From Bacteroidales bacterium (GTDB lineage: Bacteria > Bacteroidota > Bacteroidia > Bacteroidales > UBA932), in assembly GCA_017615445.1 (NCBI GenBank), contig JAGAAD010000068.1:1-8476 (forward strand): a stretch of DNA of 8,476 bases, in the 5' to 3' direction. Shown one piece after another: positions 7,391 to 8,476 of this stretch. Position numbers and translations under genes: made by a program. The notes beneath the pieces were generated by a model. The model had not been told where the DNA came from. It saw only the letters and a list, made by a program, of their open reading frames with translations, and did no database searches. Every line of letters starts with the position of its first letter. Position 1 is the first letter of the stretch.

Positions 7391-7536
7391 AACTTATCAA
7401 TATCGACTATCTCATAATTGCCATCCTCCAAATCCTCCTCCCCTTGGCGTATAGCCTCAACGATCTCCGGCTGAGACATCACATAATCCGTCTCACACAT
7501 CGCCGCAGATTCTTCATGATTAGTTCTAGTGCTCAT
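7387..7536 (-). CDS. Small antitoxin-like ORF leading the operon
   Basis: A 49-residue acidic protein that begins MSTRTNHEES and ends DGNYEIVDIDKL. The middle and end (YVMSQPEIVEAIRQGEEDL, then GNYEIVDIDKL) resemble the antitoxins of Bacteroidales type II toxin-antitoxin pairs, which typically continue with a Trp at the point where this frame stops (TTA TGA; a TGG codon would restore it). No RelE/ParE-like toxin is nearby. It has a consensus promoter upstream (7576-7605) with a leader of about 34 nt, and its TGA overlaps the esterase ATG as ATGA, so it is placed as the first gene of the six-gene unit and could drive coupled translation of the esterase. It may be an orphan antitoxin, a truncated relic, or a leader peptide. 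The family call is by resemblance only. Confidence 0.62.
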   Translation of the reverse strand: MSTRTNHEESAAMCETDYVMSQPEIVEAIRQGEEDLEDGNYEIVDIDKL

Positions 7537-7575
7537 ATTCTTCGCTATCTTCAATAGTGTATTAAAGACTTACCA

Positions 7576-7605
7576 CAAAAATAGCATTATTCTTCTGAAC
7601 CCAAA
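7576..7605 (-). promoter_or_regulatory. Promoter of the six-gene leftward operon
   Basis: Read on the minus strand, TTTG (7605-7602), an 18-bp spacer and TATTTTTG (7583-7576) match the Bacteroidota -33/-7 consensus. The expected start is about 7570, leaving roughly 34 nt before the ATG at 7536. No strong Shine-Dalgarno is present, as is usual in this phylum. The mirrored dyads at 7614-7725 begin 9 bp upstream of the -33 box, a position suited to a regulator, although that role is only inferred. Confidence 0.7.
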
Positions 7606-7613
7606 GCCTGTTT

Positions 7614-7725
7614 TGTTCAAGGTCTGTTTTTACCTGCGAGACCTTGAACATTCCATCCGCATCACAGGTAGCCTCGAGGCACTCTCTGCGTGCAAGGTCC
7701 CCAACACAAAAACAGACCTTGAACA
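7614..7725. repeat. Mirrored pair of dyads, copies F and G
   Basis: The ends form a perfect 18-bp inverted repeat: TGTTCAAGGTCTGTTTTT (7614-7631) and AAAAACAGACCTTGAACA (7708-7725). Each end also folds locally: GTTCAAGGTC (7615-7624) with GACCTTGAAC (7640-7649), and CAAGGTC (7693-7699) with GACCTTG (7715-7721). Both dyads have CAAGGT and ACCTTG exactly 23 bp apart, as in copies A, B, D and E. A 13-bp direct repeat GACCTTGAACATT occurs at 7640-7652 and 7715-7727. The 46 bp between the dyads carries no recognised signal. Confidence 0.78.
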
Positions 7726-7727
7726 TT

Positions 7728-8020
7728 AATCGTTGAATGTATGTAGCCCGTTCCCTCCCCCTGCCCTTGCAGTCGCGGTGTCGCGAGGGTAGGACATCCT
7801 TTGCGCAGGCCGCCGAACTCGCGCGCGTCAGAAAGAAGCACTCCGCGAGTTTTGGGCGAAAAGGTCAAACTGTGTTTGAGCTTTTTGACCAACAACTCAC
7901 GGATTAATCCCAAGCTTACGCAATCCTCTCCCGCTCCGGCGTTAGCCCCGGTAGCGCGCCCGCGTCCGAATCGGCGGCGAAAAGGGACAAAAGAGCGCCG
8001 GAAGAAGGAAAAATGGGTGA
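7728..8020. other. Intergenic region without a supported gene
   Basis: About 290 bp between the dyad pair and the hairpin near mdh. Open frames run through it on both strands, but they start or end inside the mdh gene, its terminator or the dyad repeats and give low-complexity Arg-rich products with no signal peptide or family motif. Minor structure: TCGCG/CGCGA near 7774-7786 and GGTCAAA (7863-7869)/TTTGACC (7884-7890). The latter does not fit the 23-bp spacing of the dyad family. No promoter consensus stands out. Confidence 0.5.
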
Positions 8021-8053
8021 TTCGGCGCCAAAATCTAGTGATTTGGCGCCGGA
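8021..8053. repeat. GGCGCC inverted repeat beside the mdh terminator
   Basis: TTCGGCGCCAAAATC (8021-8035) and GATTTGGCGCCGGA (8040-8053) form a long stem with a TAGT loop, one bulged A and one G-T pair. The same DNA can be read as a direct repeat, GTGATT-Y-GGCGCC at 8017-8029 and 8038-8050, with a 21-bp period (two helical turns). It lies just downstream of the mdh terminator in mdh's direction of transcription. It may be a back-up terminator or a protein-binding site. Confidence 0.5.
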
Positions 8054-8058
8054 AAGGC

Positions 8059-8089
8059 AAAAAAAGACCCCCGGTCGAGGCCGGGGGTG
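8059..8089 (-). terminator. Intrinsic terminator of mdh
   Basis: On the minus strand a perfect 8-bp GC-rich stem, ACCCCCGG (8088-8081)/CCGGGGGT (8074-8067), with loop CCTCGA, is followed by CT and a run of seven T (8065-8059). It begins 7 nt after the mdh stop codon. This is a textbook Rho-independent terminator. Confidence 0.9.
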
Positions 8090-8095
8090 ACATTA

Positions 8096-8476
8096 TTACA
8101 GATTCGGATTTTCTTTCTTCCACTCTGCGACAGGAGGGACGATGCCGAGGTCGATTATCTCGTCGCGCATCTTGCAGAGATGTGCGTAGGAGGCGTCGAG
8201 GGCTGCGAGTTCCTCGGGGGTGCCGGTGGGAGCGACGAAGTGAACGCCAGTGGCGTCGATCGTGGTGGGCATAGCCATCATCACGTTCTTGTACTTCTCG
8301 TTATTCACATATGTTCCGGCAGGGAGGGTGAACTTCGCACCGCCCATCGAGGCTTCGATCATCTTGATTGCGCAGTACGCGGGGCTCTGGAAGGAGCTGC
8401 GGCCGCGGAGCTTGATGATGGCGCTGCCGCCCTGGATCGTGTTCTGCTTGATCTCGGCGAAACGCTCGGGGGTCAG
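8096..8476 (-). CDS. mdh: Malate dehydrogenase, C-terminal part (5' end outside window)
   Basis: The last 126 residues of an NAD-dependent malate dehydrogenase of the LDH-like fold, which interconverts malate and oxaloacetate in the cytoplasm. The frame is open to the window edge, so translation begins outside; the ATG at 8360-8362 is internal. The sequence LTPERFAEIKQNTIQGGSAIIKLRGRSSFQSPAY, then a substrate-domain stretch with AGTYVNNEKYKNVMMAMPTTIDATG, and the C-terminus VAEWKKENPNL are typical of the Bacteroidales enzyme of about 310 residues. The catalytic His and Asp and the NAD-binding half lie outside the window. The stop is followed immediately by a strong terminator. A lactate dehydrogenase is less likely, given the Bacteroidales-type C-terminus. 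Confidence 0.88.
   Translation of the reverse strand: MTPERFAEIKQNTIQGGSAIIKLRGRSSFQSPAYCAIKMIEASMGGAKFTLPAGTYVNNEKYKNVMMAMPTTIDATGVHFVAPTGTPEELAALDASYAHLCKMRDEIIDLGIVPPVAEWKKENPNL

Noticed and set aside
2435..7536. Polysaccharide utilisation locus
   Set aside because: The esterase would fit, but there is no SusC/SusD pair, sensor-regulator or glycoside hydrolase in the window.
7662..8123. Minus-strand open frame of 153 codons downstream of mdh
   Set aside because: It starts inside mdh, passes through the mdh terminator and ends in a dyad repeat; the product is Arg-rich low complexity.
7801..8274. Plus-strand open frame of 157 codons
   Set aside because: Antisense to mdh and its terminator, Arg/Lys-rich, with no start signal.

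Overview
The window looks like a chromosomal segment from a Bacteroidota bacterium, most likely a fairly GC-rich member of the Bacteroidales. The evidence is: four Bacteroidota-type promoter elements (-7 TAnnTTTG, two with a TTTG -33 box at about 18-19 bp), absent or poorly placed Shine-Dalgarno sequences, a tRNA gene without an encoded CCA, lipoprotein signal peptides beginning MKR, a DUF4377-like lipoprotein, and a malate dehydrogenase C-terminus of the Bacteroidales type ending in NPNL. The genus cannot be fixed from the sequence. No transposase, integrase, CRISPR array or rRNA is visible.

Left edge (1-930): a nearly complete LolD-like ABC ATPase runs leftward out of the window. Divergent to it, from an overlapping promoter region, lies a rightward unit with a structured leader of about 100 nt, tRNA-Pro(UGG) and a hairpin terminator.

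Left repeat region (931-1217): no gene, but five short dyads of nearly constant size (AAGGT at one end, ACCTT at the other, 16-17 nt inside). Two of them form a mirrored pair. A single rightward gene for an unrecognised exported protein (1301-1987) follows, with a promoter so close to its ATG that the mRNA may be leaderless.

Central leftward operon (7536 down to 1956): six tightly packed genes appear to share one promoter at 7576-7605. In transcription order they are a 49-residue antitoxin-like ORF, a secreted CE1-type esterase, a lipoprotein FAD-dependent oxidoreductase, an acyl-ACP thioesterase, a membrane acyltransferase (Acyl_transf_3) and a DUF4377-like lipoprotein. The first three are joined by ATGA start-stop overlaps, the next pair overlaps by 14 bp, and the remaining gaps are 3 and 23 bp. 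The contents suggest exported ester or glycan chemistry followed by acyl-group handling. No SusC/SusD pair or glycoside hydrolase is present, so a polysaccharide utilisation locus is not shown.

Right edge (7537-8476): the operon promoter, a second mirrored pair of the same dyad family at 7614-7725, about 330 bp of apparently non-coding DNA, a strong GGCGCC hairpin, and the terminator and C-terminal third of a leftward malate dehydrogenase gene.

The main unexplained features are the dyad family (seven copies, five left and two right, bracketing the accessory genes between housekeeping loci), the orphan antitoxin-like gene fused by overlap to an esterase, and near-identical signal-peptide DNA in two genes that face each other 6 kb apart.
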